DNA from: Candidatus Zixiibacteriota bacterium
GTDB taxonomy: Bacteria > SM23-81 > DAOVCL01
DNA: 6,091 nt
Direction of reading: 5' to 3'
NCBI GenBank assembly: GCA_030670005.1
Contig: DAOVCL010000125.1
Location: forward strand, 1-6,091
Numbering within the stretch: the stretch's first letter is position 1; each line of letters opens with the position of its first letter. Positions 1 to 5,094 of this stretch are shown here, piece by piece. Under the pieces are notes generated by a model, which searched no databases, was not told the origin of the DNA, and saw nothing but the letters and a program-made list of their open reading frames with translations. The position numbers and the translations under genes were made by a program.

Positions 1-1647
1 CCCCTCACCGACTACCTCCCCTTAGAAAGGGCCCCCAAGGGGCTGGTCATCACCCAGTATGATATGTTCTCCGTGGAGGATATGGGCCTCTTAAAGATAG
101 ACCTTTTGAGCCAACGCTCTCTGGCTGTGCTCACCGATACGGTGGAGGAGGTTAGCAAGCAGGAGGGGAAACGGCCCCCGGTTGATGATCTGGAGGCCGT
201 CTTCAGGGATGAGAATACCCGCCAACTGATCAGGGAGGGGAAGACTATGGGCTGTTTCTATATAGAATCTCCGGGGATGCGTCAGCTCCTGCAAAAGCTT
301 AAGGTAGATAGCTTTGAGGGGCTTACCGCCGCCAGTTCCATCATTCGACCCGGGGTGGCCGAAAGCGGGATGATGGCCGAATATATCCGCAGGCACCACA
401 ATAAGGAGAAGATCATCTACCTCCACCCTAAGCTAAAGGAGCTTTTAGGGGAAACCTACGGGGTGATGGTCTATCAGGAGGATGTGCTTAAGGTGGCCCA
501 TAGGCTATGTGGAATGAGTTTGGGAGAGGCAGATCTTCTCCGGCGGGCGATGAGCGGAAAACTACGTTCCCCAGAGGCGATGAGGGAGGTCAAGGAAAGG
601 TTTCTGCGCAGTTGCCACGGTCAGGGCTTGGACCCGGAAGTAGCCCGGAAGATCTGGGAACAGATAAAGAGCTTTGCCGGCTATGCCTTCTGCAAGGCGC
701 ACAGCGCCTCCTTTGCCCAGCTCTCCTTTCGGGTGGCCTGGCTCAAGGCCCATTATCCCGCCCAGTTTATGGCCGCCGTCCTCTCCAATGGAGGCGGTTT
801 CTACTCCCCAGGGGCCTATATCCAGGAGGCCAAGAGGATGGAGCTGAAGGTCCTGCTCCCGGATGTAAACCGCAGCCAAACCCCCTATACTGGAAGGGGA
901 AACCAGATCAGAATAGGGCTTGGGGCCATAAAGAACCTGAGCCAGAGATCAGCAGATTCCCTCCTGGAGGCCAGGCAAGCCAGGTCATTCATCTCCCTGA
1001 CCGACCTGATAAAGAGGACTACCCTGGGCCTCAAGGAGCTGGAGACCTTGATCAGATGTGGGGCCTTGGACGGATTCGGCCCCACCAGGCCGGAGCTCCT
1101 CTGGCAGCTTCTCCTCTCCTTCCCCGGGATAAGGGGAGGGGGATCACCCCCCTTGGGGATAAAGGGGAAGCTCCCCTATCTCCCCGAATATCCTCTGGCC
1201 AAGAGATGCCAGATAGAACTGGAGACCTTCGGCTATATGGTAAGCGCCCATCCCCTCCAGCTCTTAAAGGAGCATCTCCCAGGGCTGATCACCGCCTCCC
1301 AATTGAAGGGAATGGTTAACCAGAGGGTGAGGATGGCCGGATGGGTCATCTCAAGCAAGAGGATAACCACCAAGAAGGGTAAGCCTATGAGATATATCTC
1401 TATGGAGGATACCACTGGTGACTTTGAGGTGGTCCTCTTCCCCAACCAGTATCAGATCTATGCCCCTTCTATCCTCGGTCCTGGCCCATACCTGATAGAG
1501 GGAAGGGTAAAGGAGGAGTGGGGGACCCTTACGATCGTTGCCCAAAGGATAAGGGGGATGGGGTATGGCAATCCACCGCAAAAACGGAGCGTCCAGATCC
1601 ATCCCCTGTGGATGATAACATCCCCAAGGAGCAGGGGCACTCCATAG
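1..1647 (+). CDS. dnaE: DNA polymerase III alpha subunit, DnaE family (C-terminal part; DnaE2-like/accessory branch)
   Basis: This is a C-family DNA polymerase that extends primed DNA. The reading frame is open to base 1, so the 5' part is missing (PHP domain and the first two palm aspartates); 548 residues remain. The conserved palm segment GLLKIDLL lies near residues 29-36, and its aspartate (about residue 34, bases 100-102) aligns with the third catalytic Asp of E. coli DnaE. The IESPGMRQLL finger motif follows at about 89-98 and FCKAHSASF at about 230-238. A tandem helix-hairpin-helix region starts at GLGAIKNLS (about 306), then comes FGYMVSAHPL (about 410), then an OB fold (about 441-520). 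The protein ends about 25 residues after the OB fold, so the tau-binding C-terminal domain of replicative DnaE is absent. The GGGFYSP segment after FMAAVLSN resembles DnaE2/ImuC and related secondary DnaE proteins. No imuA or imuB is visible. It ends in tandem stops (TAG TAA). Family assignment is secure; the branch is inferred. Confidence 0.95.
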   Translation, partial: PLTDYLPLERAPKGLVITQYDMFSVEDMGLLKIDLLSQRSLAVLTDTVEEVSKQEGKRPPVDDLEAVFRDENTRQLIREGKTMGCFYIESPGMRQLLQKLKVDSFEGLTAASSIIRPGVAESGMMAEYIRRHHNKEKIIYLHPKLKELLGETYGVMVYQEDVLKVAHRLCGMSLGEADLLRRAMSGKLRSPEAMREVKERFLRSCHGQGLDPEVARKIWEQIKSFAGYAFCKAHSASFAQLSFRVAWLKAHYPAQFMAAVLSNGGGFYSPGAYIQEAKRMELKVLLPDVNRSQTPYTGRGNQIRIGLGAIKNLSQRSADSLLEARQARSFISLTDLIKRTTLGLKELETLIRCGALDGFGPTRPELLWQLLLSFPGIRGGGSPPLGIKGKLPYLPEYPLAKRCQIELETFGYMVSAHPLQLLKEHLPGLITASQLKGMVNQRVRMAGWVISSKRITTKKGKPMRYISMEDTTGDFEVVLFPNQYQIYAPSILGPGPYLIEGRVKEEWGTLTIVAQRIRGMGYGNPPQKRSVQIHPLWMITSPRSRGTP

Positions 1648-1650
1648 TAA

Positions 1651-1664
1651 CCCTGCACTAAAGT
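1651..1664 (+). repeat. 14-bp direct repeat, copy 1
   Basis: CCCTGCACTAAAGT starts directly after the tandem stop codons of dnaE and recurs exactly, in the same orientation, at 4508-4521. In this copy the sequence continues as a small palindrome (GCACT-AA-AGTGC, 1655-1666); the second copy lacks the closing bases. The two copies bracket the MATE-GNAT pair. They may be dispersed repeat members or traces of an insertion. Confidence 0.6.
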
Positions 1665-1725
1665 GCGGTAGAATAGTTGGAGAGGTAGGTTGCTTTGGAG
1701 CTCTCATATCCCAACAACGAGTTGA

Positions 1726-1792
1726 TGTAGGGACAGACATTTATGTCTGTCCGCCAAATCTTCTCGGACAGGGCTAAAGCCCTGTCCCTACA
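1726..1792. repeat. Compound palindromic repeat element, 67 bp
   Basis: The outer arms TGTAGGGACAG (1726-1736) and CTGTCCCTACA (1782-1792) are perfect 11-bp inverted repeats. Inside are two further perfect palindromes: GGACAGACAT/ATGTCTGTCC (1731-1740 and 1743-1752) and GGACAGGGCT/AGCCCTGTCC (1766-1775 and 1778-1787), each with a 2-base centre. The arms overlap, so one long stem and two side-by-side hairpins are alternative folds. The layout resembles REP/BIME-type or small MITE-like elements. The TGTAGGG edge is shared with the palindrome at 4458-4489. Confidence 0.8.
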
Positions 1793-1803
1793 ATCTCCCC
1801 TGA

Positions 1804-1828
1804 GGGGACAGAAGCCCTCTTCTGCCCC
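1804..1828. repeat. Imperfect hairpin
   Basis: GGGG-A-CAGAAG (1804-1814) pairs with CTTCTGCCCC (1819-1828) across a 4-base loop, with one bulged A. The bases that follow are C- and T-mixed rather than a T-run, so terminator function is uncertain. Confidence 0.5.
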
Positions 1829-1862
1829 CTTCTCCTTTGCCGTCAGTGCCTTGACAGAGAAC

Positions 1863-1895
1863 AACCTCCTGCAGGTTCCAAACCTGCGGGAGGTT
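1863..1895. repeat. 15-bp stem hairpin
   Basis: The arms at 1863-1877 and 1881-1895 pair over 15 positions, with a single T-G wobble and a 3-base loop (CCA). Each arm begins AACCTSC-like and ends GGTT, so each arm is itself nearly palindromic. It lies about 75 bases upstream of the MATE start, with no T-run after it. It is more likely a palindromic repeat than a terminator. Confidence 0.7.
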
Positions 1896-1969
1896 CACAT
1901 TATGGTTCATTCTTTTTGTTGTAAGGGTCGGATTTATTCAACCCGCTTTCGTAAGGACCGCTTCCCTGC

Positions 1970-3349
1970 TTGACTAAGAGGAATAAAATCCCTATCTTCC
2001 TCCAGATGGAAGGATTGGGCTACATAGATTTAGAAAAGAGGAGTGACCTGAACATCTGGAGGATAGGTTGGCCGGTGATGATCAGCTCCATCTCCTCCAC
2101 TCTCCTCACCTTAGTTGACATCTTCTGGATTGGCAAGTTAGGGGCATCTCAGGTGGCTGCGGTATCGCTCTCCGGCTCCGTATTTGGGGTAATTATCTCC
2201 TTTGCCCAGGTTATCTCTGCTGGCACCCTGGCCACAATTTCCAGATATGCAGGGGCAGGAAGGAAGAAGAGGATAAGCCTTGCCCTGGATCACTCCCTGA
2301 TTTTAGCCCTACTGGTTGGGATACCCATCCTGCTATTTGGCCTGGGGCAAAGCTTCTCCATCCTCAGCCTTCTGGGGGCCCAGAAGGAGGTTGTGGAAAT
2401 CGGCCTCCCCTACCTCAAGCTCCTCTTCATAGCTGTTCCCTTCCTCTATCTAGGAATTGTGGCCTCCACCGCCCTCTATGGCTTAGGGAACACGAAGATC
2501 CCGATGAAGATAAACCTCTTTACCAGCCTCTTCAATATGGTCTTAGATCCCTTCCTTATTTTCGGCTGGGGAGGCCTGCCCCGTTGGGGCGTGGCCGGAG
2601 CTGGGGTAGCCACCCTGCTTTCACTCATCCTGAACTCCCTTCTCAATCTGAGGTTCGTAATTAAGGAGGGGTTCCTCATCCCTCAATTCCCTCATCTTCA
2701 TTTCTCCCTCTTGGGCAAGATACTTAGTATAGGCTTTCCGGCCAGCATTGCCTCAGTGACTCGCCCTTTAACCGGGATGGTGATGTTCAGGATAGTGGCC
2801 CTCTTCGGCACCACAGGGATTGCTGCCTTTGGCATCGGGCTAAGAACCATAGGGATTCCCTTCATCTACCTGATGGGCCTGGGGACTGCGGTTCAGACTC
2901 TAGTGGGCCAGAACTTAGGGGCCGAAAGGCCCGACAGGGCTGAGGATGTGGTAAAGAAGACGATGGGAGTTGGTCTTTTGCTCCAGACGGTGGTTACCTC
3001 ACTATATTTCCTCTGGGCACCCCAGATAATATCTGCCTTTAATTCAGACCCTGAGGTGGTGAAAATGGGCACATCCTACCTGAGGATAATCTCCCTCTCC
3101 CTTTTGGTGATGCCCTTCACCATTGCCTGGGGTGGGGCCCAGCGGGGAGCAGGAGAGACAAAGCCTTCTATGATCTCTGCCCTTTTCTCCAACTGGGCGG
3201 TAAAGATTCCCCTTGCCTTTCTGGTGGCTAAGCAGTTAAATTGGGGGGTAAATGGAGTTTGGATAGCCATAGGTTTTTCCGTGCTTGTGGAGACCATCGT
3301 GCTGGGAGCATTTTACTATAGAGGAGGATGGAAGCTAAAGAGGCTGTGA
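1970..3349 (+). CDS. MATE family efflux transporter
   Basis: This is an inner-membrane antiporter of the multidrug and toxic compound extrusion family, which exports cationic drugs or metabolites in exchange for Na+ or H+; the substrate cannot be read from sequence. Its 459 residues, with about twelve hydrophobic segments in two six-helix halves, fit the family's usual 440-480. The first helix carries PVMISS...LVDIFWIGKLG; D50 aligns with the conserved TM1 aspartate (D36 in V. cholerae NorM). Each half has the typical loop: ALYGLGNTKIP near 165-176 and RGAGETKPS near 395. The first in-frame start is TTG at 1970, with a distant AAGGA at 1953-1957. ATG at 2006, without a clear ribosome site, is an equally possible start and leaves 20 residues before the first helix. 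An in-frame stop at 1952 excludes earlier starts. It overlaps the acetyltransferase gene downstream. Confidence 0.93.
   Translation: MTKRNKIPIFLQMEGLGYIDLEKRSDLNIWRIGWPVMISSISSTLLTLVDIFWIGKLGASQVAAVSLSGSVFGVIISFAQVISAGTLATISRYAGAGRKKRISLALDHSLILALLVGIPILLFGLGQSFSILSLLGAQKEVVEIGLPYLKLLFIAVPFLYLGIVASTALYGLGNTKIPMKINLFTSLFNMVLDPFLIFGWGGLPRWGVAGAGVATLLSLILNSLLNLRFVIKEGFLIPQFPHLHFSLLGKILSIGFPASIASVTRPLTGMVMFRIVALFGTTGIAAFGIGLRTIGIPFIYLMGLGTAVQTLVGQNLGAERPDRAEDVVKKTMGVGLLLQTVVTSLYFLWAPQIISAFNSDPEVVKMGTSYLRIISLSLLVMPFTIAWGGAQRGAGETKPSMISALFSNWAVKIPLAFLVAKQLNWGVNGVWIAIGFSVLVETIVLGAFYYRGGWKLKRL
3322..3327 (+). promoter_or_regulatory. Shine-Dalgarno sequence at the MATE-GNAT junction
   Basis: AGGAGG, inside the end of the MATE reading frame, abuts the ATG at 3328 with no spacer, which is too close for ideal use. 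It sits 18 bases before an in-frame GTG at 3346 that overlaps the MATE stop as GTGA. A second purine run (AAAGAGG, 3337-3343) is only 2 bases before that GTG. The true start of the acetyltransferase therefore remains open, but re-initiation after MATE translation is likely in either case. Confidence 0.5.
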
Positions 3350-4233
3350 GAATCAGGTTCAGGGAGGCCAGCCTACGGGACAAGGAGGGAATACTGAGAA
3401 TCGCCTCCCGCACCTGGGAGGGATGGGACTATGTGCCCCTCTTCTTGGATGAGTGGTTGAGAAAGGAAGGACTCTTCATTGCCGAGGTCAAGGGGAAAAT
3501 CGTGGGGATAACCAAGACATCGGCCCTTTCCCCTGGTGAGCTCTGGCTGGAGGGGCTGAGAGTTGCAGAAGAATTCCGTAGTCGGGGGATTGGCGAGAGG
3601 TTGGCTAAGTTCCAGTTGGATGAGGCGCTTTCCCGGAAACCCAAGTCCATACGTCTCTCCACTGCAGAGGTGAACCAAGCCAGCATCAGGATAATTCAGG
3701 GATTGGGCTTTAGCCTATTCTGCACCTTCACCTACTTAGAGGCGGAGGTGAGGAAGCCGAAAAAAGCTCCCCTCCTTCGGCCATTGAGATCCGTTGAGAA
3801 AGGCTGGAGGTTGGTCAAGGAGTCGCAGTTCCTTCGGTATTCCCAGGGACTCTTGCCTGCGGGTTGGATATTCTATCGGGCAAGCCAGGAGCTCATAGCT
3901 CAACTCGTCTGCTCAGGGATGATGCTGGAATCCGAAAGAGGGTTAGCTATCCTCCAGCCTCACCGCTACGATCCGAAAGGCTCCACTGAGATTGTCTTCT
4001 TCTCTACTTCGCCAGAGGGGATTCCTAACCTCCTGGAAGGGATAAACTCGATTGCCTTTGAGGCTGGGCATGAGGAACTGTCCTCTTTTCTTCCCCAAGA
4101 TTATGGAGCAGAGGGGTTTACACAGTGGGGATTCAAGCAGAAGTTGAAGTTTAAGTATGTCTTCGTCTACGAATATCCTCTCTCCAGTAAAGCTCCGCCT
4201 TCCCATCCCGGGCCGGGCAAACCGACGAGGTGA
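3328..4233 (+). CDS. GNAT family N-acetyltransferase with extra C-terminal domain
   Basis: This is a predicted cytoplasmic acyl-CoA-dependent acetyltransferase; the acceptor is unknown. The GNAT domain spans about residues 7-150. The first strand is VRIRFREASLRDKEGI. Motif A is LEGLRVAEEFRSRGIGERL, with the R84-x-x-G87-x-G89 acetyl-CoA pyrophosphate loop. A motif B-like stretch NQASIRIIQGLGF lies at 116-128. At 301 residues it is about twice the length of a minimal GNAT. The C-terminal half (about 150-301) has no motif I can name; it may be a degenerate second GNAT fold or a substrate domain. ATG at 3328 overlaps the MATE gene by 22 bases; GTG at 3346 would give a 4-base GTGA overlap and still keep the whole GNAT domain. 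Co-expression with the exporter suggests both may act on the same small molecule, but that is inference. Confidence 0.9.
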   Translation: MEAKEAVRIRFREASLRDKEGILRIASRTWEGWDYVPLFLDEWLRKEGLFIAEVKGKIVGITKTSALSPGELWLEGLRVAEEFRSRGIGERLAKFQLDEALSRKPKSIRLSTAEVNQASIRIIQGLGFSLFCTFTYLEAEVRKPKKAPLLRPLRSVEKGWRLVKESQFLRYSQGLLPAGWIFYRASQELIAQLVCSGMMLESERGLAILQPHRYDPKGSTEIVFFSTSPEGIPNLLEGINSIAFEAGHEELSSFLPQDYGAEGFTQWGFKQKLKFKYVFVYEYPLSSKAPPSHPGPGKPTR

Positions 4234-4268
4234 GGCGACATAAACTGGGCGAAGCTTCGATTGTAAAA

Positions 4269-4373
4269 TTTACCCCGTTAAATATTTGTTTGTTTCAAGA
4301 GGATGAGTCTGTCTTCTAATGACTCTGTTTCGCCTCTAATTTTTTGGTTGGACTCACTATTTAACGGGGTGAA
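4269..4373. repeat. 105-bp element with 16-bp terminal inverted repeats (MITE-like)
   Basis: The left end (4269-4284, core ACCCCGTTAAATA) and right end (4358-4373, core TATTTAACGGGGT) are inverted repeats. The 13-bp core is perfect and 15 of 16 positions match overall. The 73-base interior is T-rich and encodes nothing. Near-identical 9-mers flank it (TGTAAAATT at 4262-4270 and TGTAGAATT at 4377-4385), but they do not abut the ends cleanly, so a target-site duplication is not established. The form suits a small non-autonomous mobile element or a palindromic repeat. No transposase is present in the window. Confidence 0.55.
4298..4345 (+). terminator. Possible intrinsic terminator after the MATE-GNAT pair
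   Basis: AGAGG (4298-4302) pairs with CCTCT (4333-4337), and inside it GAGTC (4305-4309) pairs with GACTC (4321-4325), separated by an uneven internal loop. Two As and then six Ts (4340-4345) follow. It lies about 65-110 bases beyond the acetyltransferase stop, inside the inverted-repeat element. The stem is weak, so this is a tentative call. Confidence 0.35.
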
Positions 4374-4401
4374 GAATGTAGAATTAAGAATGAATCAAGG
4401 C

Positions 4402-4428
4402 GAGGCGGCAGAACCCCGATTCTGCCAC
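4402..4428. repeat. 27-bp hairpin repeat, copy 1
   Basis: This segment matches 4989-5015 at 26 of 27 positions in the same orientation. Its core is a hairpin, GGCAGAA/TTCTGCC (4408-4414 and 4420-4426 approximately), around a C-rich centre. In both copies the TCAGATCAGG-type decamer follows shortly afterwards. It looks like a dispersed palindromic repeat. Confidence 0.75.
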
Positions 4429-4430
4429 AA

Positions 4431-4503
4431 TCAGATCAGGTAAGTTCCTTTGTTCCTTGTAGGGGCTCCGAGTCATCGGAGCCCCTACATAGGTCAGATC
4501 AGG
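4431..4503 (+). repeat. Direct decamer repeats flanking a palindrome
   Basis: TCAGATCAGG occurs at 4431-4440 and again at 4494-4503, bracketing the perfect palindrome at 4458-4489. A variant, TCAGATAAGG, occurs at 5025-5034, and TCAGATC recurs at 4851-4857. The spacing to the palindrome is unequal (17 bases left, 4 right), so this is not a simple target-site duplication. Confidence 0.5.
4458..4489. repeat. Perfect 14-bp palindrome with 4-base loop
   Basis: TGTAGGGGCTCCGA (4458-4471) and TCGGAGCCCCTACA (4476-4489) are exact inverted repeats around GTCA. There is no T-run on either side, so terminator activity would be atypical. The TGTAGGG...CCCTACA edges match those of the element at 1726-1792 while the centres differ, which suggests one repeat family with variable cores. 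Confidence 0.85.
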
Positions 4504-4507
4504 AGAC

Positions 4508-4521
4508 CCCTGCACTAAAGT
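4508..4521 (+). repeat. 14-bp direct repeat, copy 2
   Basis: CCCTGCACTAAAGT here is identical to 1651-1664 and has the same orientation. The flanking bases differ. It follows directly on the second TCAGATCAGG decamer and precedes the long hairpin at 4552. Confidence 0.6.
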
Positions 4522-4551
4522 AAAATCTCACCACTGATCACCACAGACTAA

Positions 4552-4720
4552 CCCAACATTTCGGAATTTCTAAGAAATTGCGAAATGTTGGGGGGTAGTT
4601 TGAAGGGGATAGGCCCCCTTCAAGGGTGACAGCGGAGCAATCCGAGCGAGCGCAGGATTGCGGAGCGCCAGAGGGTCGAGAGACCCTATGGGAAGTTAGC
4701 GACCGAAGGGAGCTAAGTTC
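4552..4720 (+). ncRNA. Candidate structured RNA: five consecutive hairpins
   Basis: Five stems follow one another with short linkers. (1) 4552-4571 with 4573-4592: 19 of 20 positions pair. (2) TTGAAGGGG 4600-4608 with CCCCTTCAA 4615-4623. (3) GCAATCC 4637-4643 with GGATTGC 4655-4661. (4) AGGGTC 4672-4677 with GACCCT 4682-4687, closed by GAGA, a GNRA tetraloop. (5) GAAGTTAGC 4692-4700 with GCTAAGTTC 4712-4720, one mismatch; its interior can form tandem G-A pairs (4701-4702 with 4710-4711) and two further C-G pairs. GNRA loops and tandem G-A pairs are features of folded RNA more than of DNA palindromes. I recognise no known RNA family, promoter or terminator for it. It may equally be a cluster of REP-like repeats; strand is assumed from the loop types. 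Confidence 0.35.
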
Positions 4721-4782
4721 GAAAAAGATCTAAGCTATCGGGTCTACCACACAGAGGATTTCGTGATAAAAACCATCCATGC

Positions 4783-4812
4783 GGTTCTGTGCTATTCCGT
4801 GTGGCTCCGTGG
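4783..4812. repeat. Degenerate 10-bp tandem repeat
   Basis: Three units, GGTTCTGTG, CTATTCCGTG and TGGCTCCGTG, share a T-Y-C/T-GTG ending at a period of about 10 bases. Read on the other strand they give CCACGGA, CACACGGA and CACAGAA. A related TTTCGTGA lies upstream at 4759-4766. This looks like short intergenic low-complexity repeat; no function can be given. Confidence 0.45.
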
Positions 4813-4892
4813 TTTCAGGTTCATTCTACCCAGCTTTAGCTGAGGGTCTATCAGATCCCCCCTTGTGGGATAGGTCTCCAGACCTTTCGAGA

Positions 4893-4927
4893 GCTGTCAG
4901 GAGGTAACTCCTGACAGCACACTTTTT
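4893..4927 (+). terminator. Terminator-like hairpin with GUAA loop
   Basis: GCTGTCAGGAG (4893-4903) and CTCCTGACAGC (4908-4918) form a perfect 11-bp stem with loop GTAA, a GNRA-type tetraloop in RNA. Five Ts follow at 4923-4927 after a 4-base gap (ACAC). The gap is longer than in strong intrinsic terminators. It is about 660 bases past the acetyltransferase, so it would more naturally end an RNA made from the 4552-4720 region, if one exists. Confidence 0.45.
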
Positions 4928-4930
4928 ATC

Positions 4931-4974
4931 GGCATCAGGCTTGCCCGAGGCTCCGCCCAGGGGAGATGCCTCCC
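4931..4974. repeat. Palindromic GC-rich segment
   Basis: GGCATC (4931-4936) is inverted at GATGCC (4965-4970), enclosing a GC-rich stretch with GGC/GCC repeats. GGGAG (4961-4965) can alternatively pair with CTCCC (4970-4974). Read on the minus strand, the right edge begins TTGTGGGAGGCATC, recalling the TGTAGGG/TGTGGGA edges of the neighbouring palindromes. Pairing is short, so this is only a likely member of the same repeat class. Confidence 0.35.
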
Positions 4975-4988
4975 ACAATTCCCAACAT

Positions 4989-5015
4989 GAGGCGGCAGAA
5001 CCTCGATTCTGCCAC
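4989..5015. repeat. 27-bp hairpin repeat, copy 2
   Basis: Second copy of the segment at 4402-4428, with one substitution (T for C) in the loop, so the GGCAGAA/TTCTGCC stem is intact in both. It lies about 80 bases beyond the folC stop. On the minus strand no T-run follows, so it is not a clear folC terminator. Confidence 0.75.
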
Positions 5016-5094
5016 CAACCATAGTCAGATAAGGGCGTTCGGCCACTCAGGCTAAATTTCTATTTTCCCTCCTTCAGGTCTCCCGCTCTGACGG

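Larger units (their letters stand above)
1648..1969. other. Hairpin-rich spacer between dnaE and the MATE gene
   Basis: These 322 bases hold no convincing gene. They contain one copy of a 14-bp direct repeat right after the dnaE stop codons, a compound palindrome, and two further hairpins, listed separately. None of the hairpins is followed by a clear T-run, so no standard intrinsic terminator for dnaE can be named. A TTGACA hexamer at 1851-1856 has no -10 box at a normal distance. I see no promoter that I can support, although one for the downstream pair should lie here. Confidence 0.6.
4234..5094. other. 861-bp non-coding region between convergent genes
   Basis: No credible protein gene is seen here on either strand. 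The region is packed with inverted repeats, listed individually. Smaller ones include CAGCT-TT-AGCTG (4831-4842) and AGGTCT-CC-AGACCT (4872-4885). The heptamer TCAGATC or TCAGATA occurs four times (4431, 4494, 4851, 5025). Short A- or T-rich blocks contrast with GC-rich hairpins, so base composition is patchy, as if several small elements had accumulated between the acetyltransferase and folC. No tRNA or rRNA was recognised. Confidence 0.75.

Noticed and set aside
507..1319. Long plus-strand open frame inside dnaE
   Set aside because: It overlaps the clearly conserved polymerase frame in another phase, is rich in Pro, Gly and Arg, and shows no domain.
1851..1856. TTGACA as a -35 box for the MATE operon
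   Set aside because: No -10-like hexamer occurs 16-18 bases downstream; the following bases are the arm of a hairpin.
1743..1973. 76-residue frame in the dnaE-MATE spacer
   Set aside because: It runs through three palindromic repeats and begins within one, so its codons are set by repeat structure.
3373..3678. Minus-strand frames opposite the acetyltransferase
   Set aside because: They are antisense shadows of a gene with a clear GNAT motif; no ribosome site or domain.
4431..4503. Phage or integron attachment site
   Set aside because: There is no integrase, tRNA target or core-site symmetry with arm-type sites; only short repeats are present.
4711..4740. GTTCGAA as a tRNA T-loop
   Set aside because: No acceptor, D or anticodon arms can be arranged around it; it follows the fifth hairpin of the array.
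4402..5034. CRISPR array from the repeated hairpins
   Set aside because: Only two copies separated by about 560 bases, with no regular spacer length and no cas genes.
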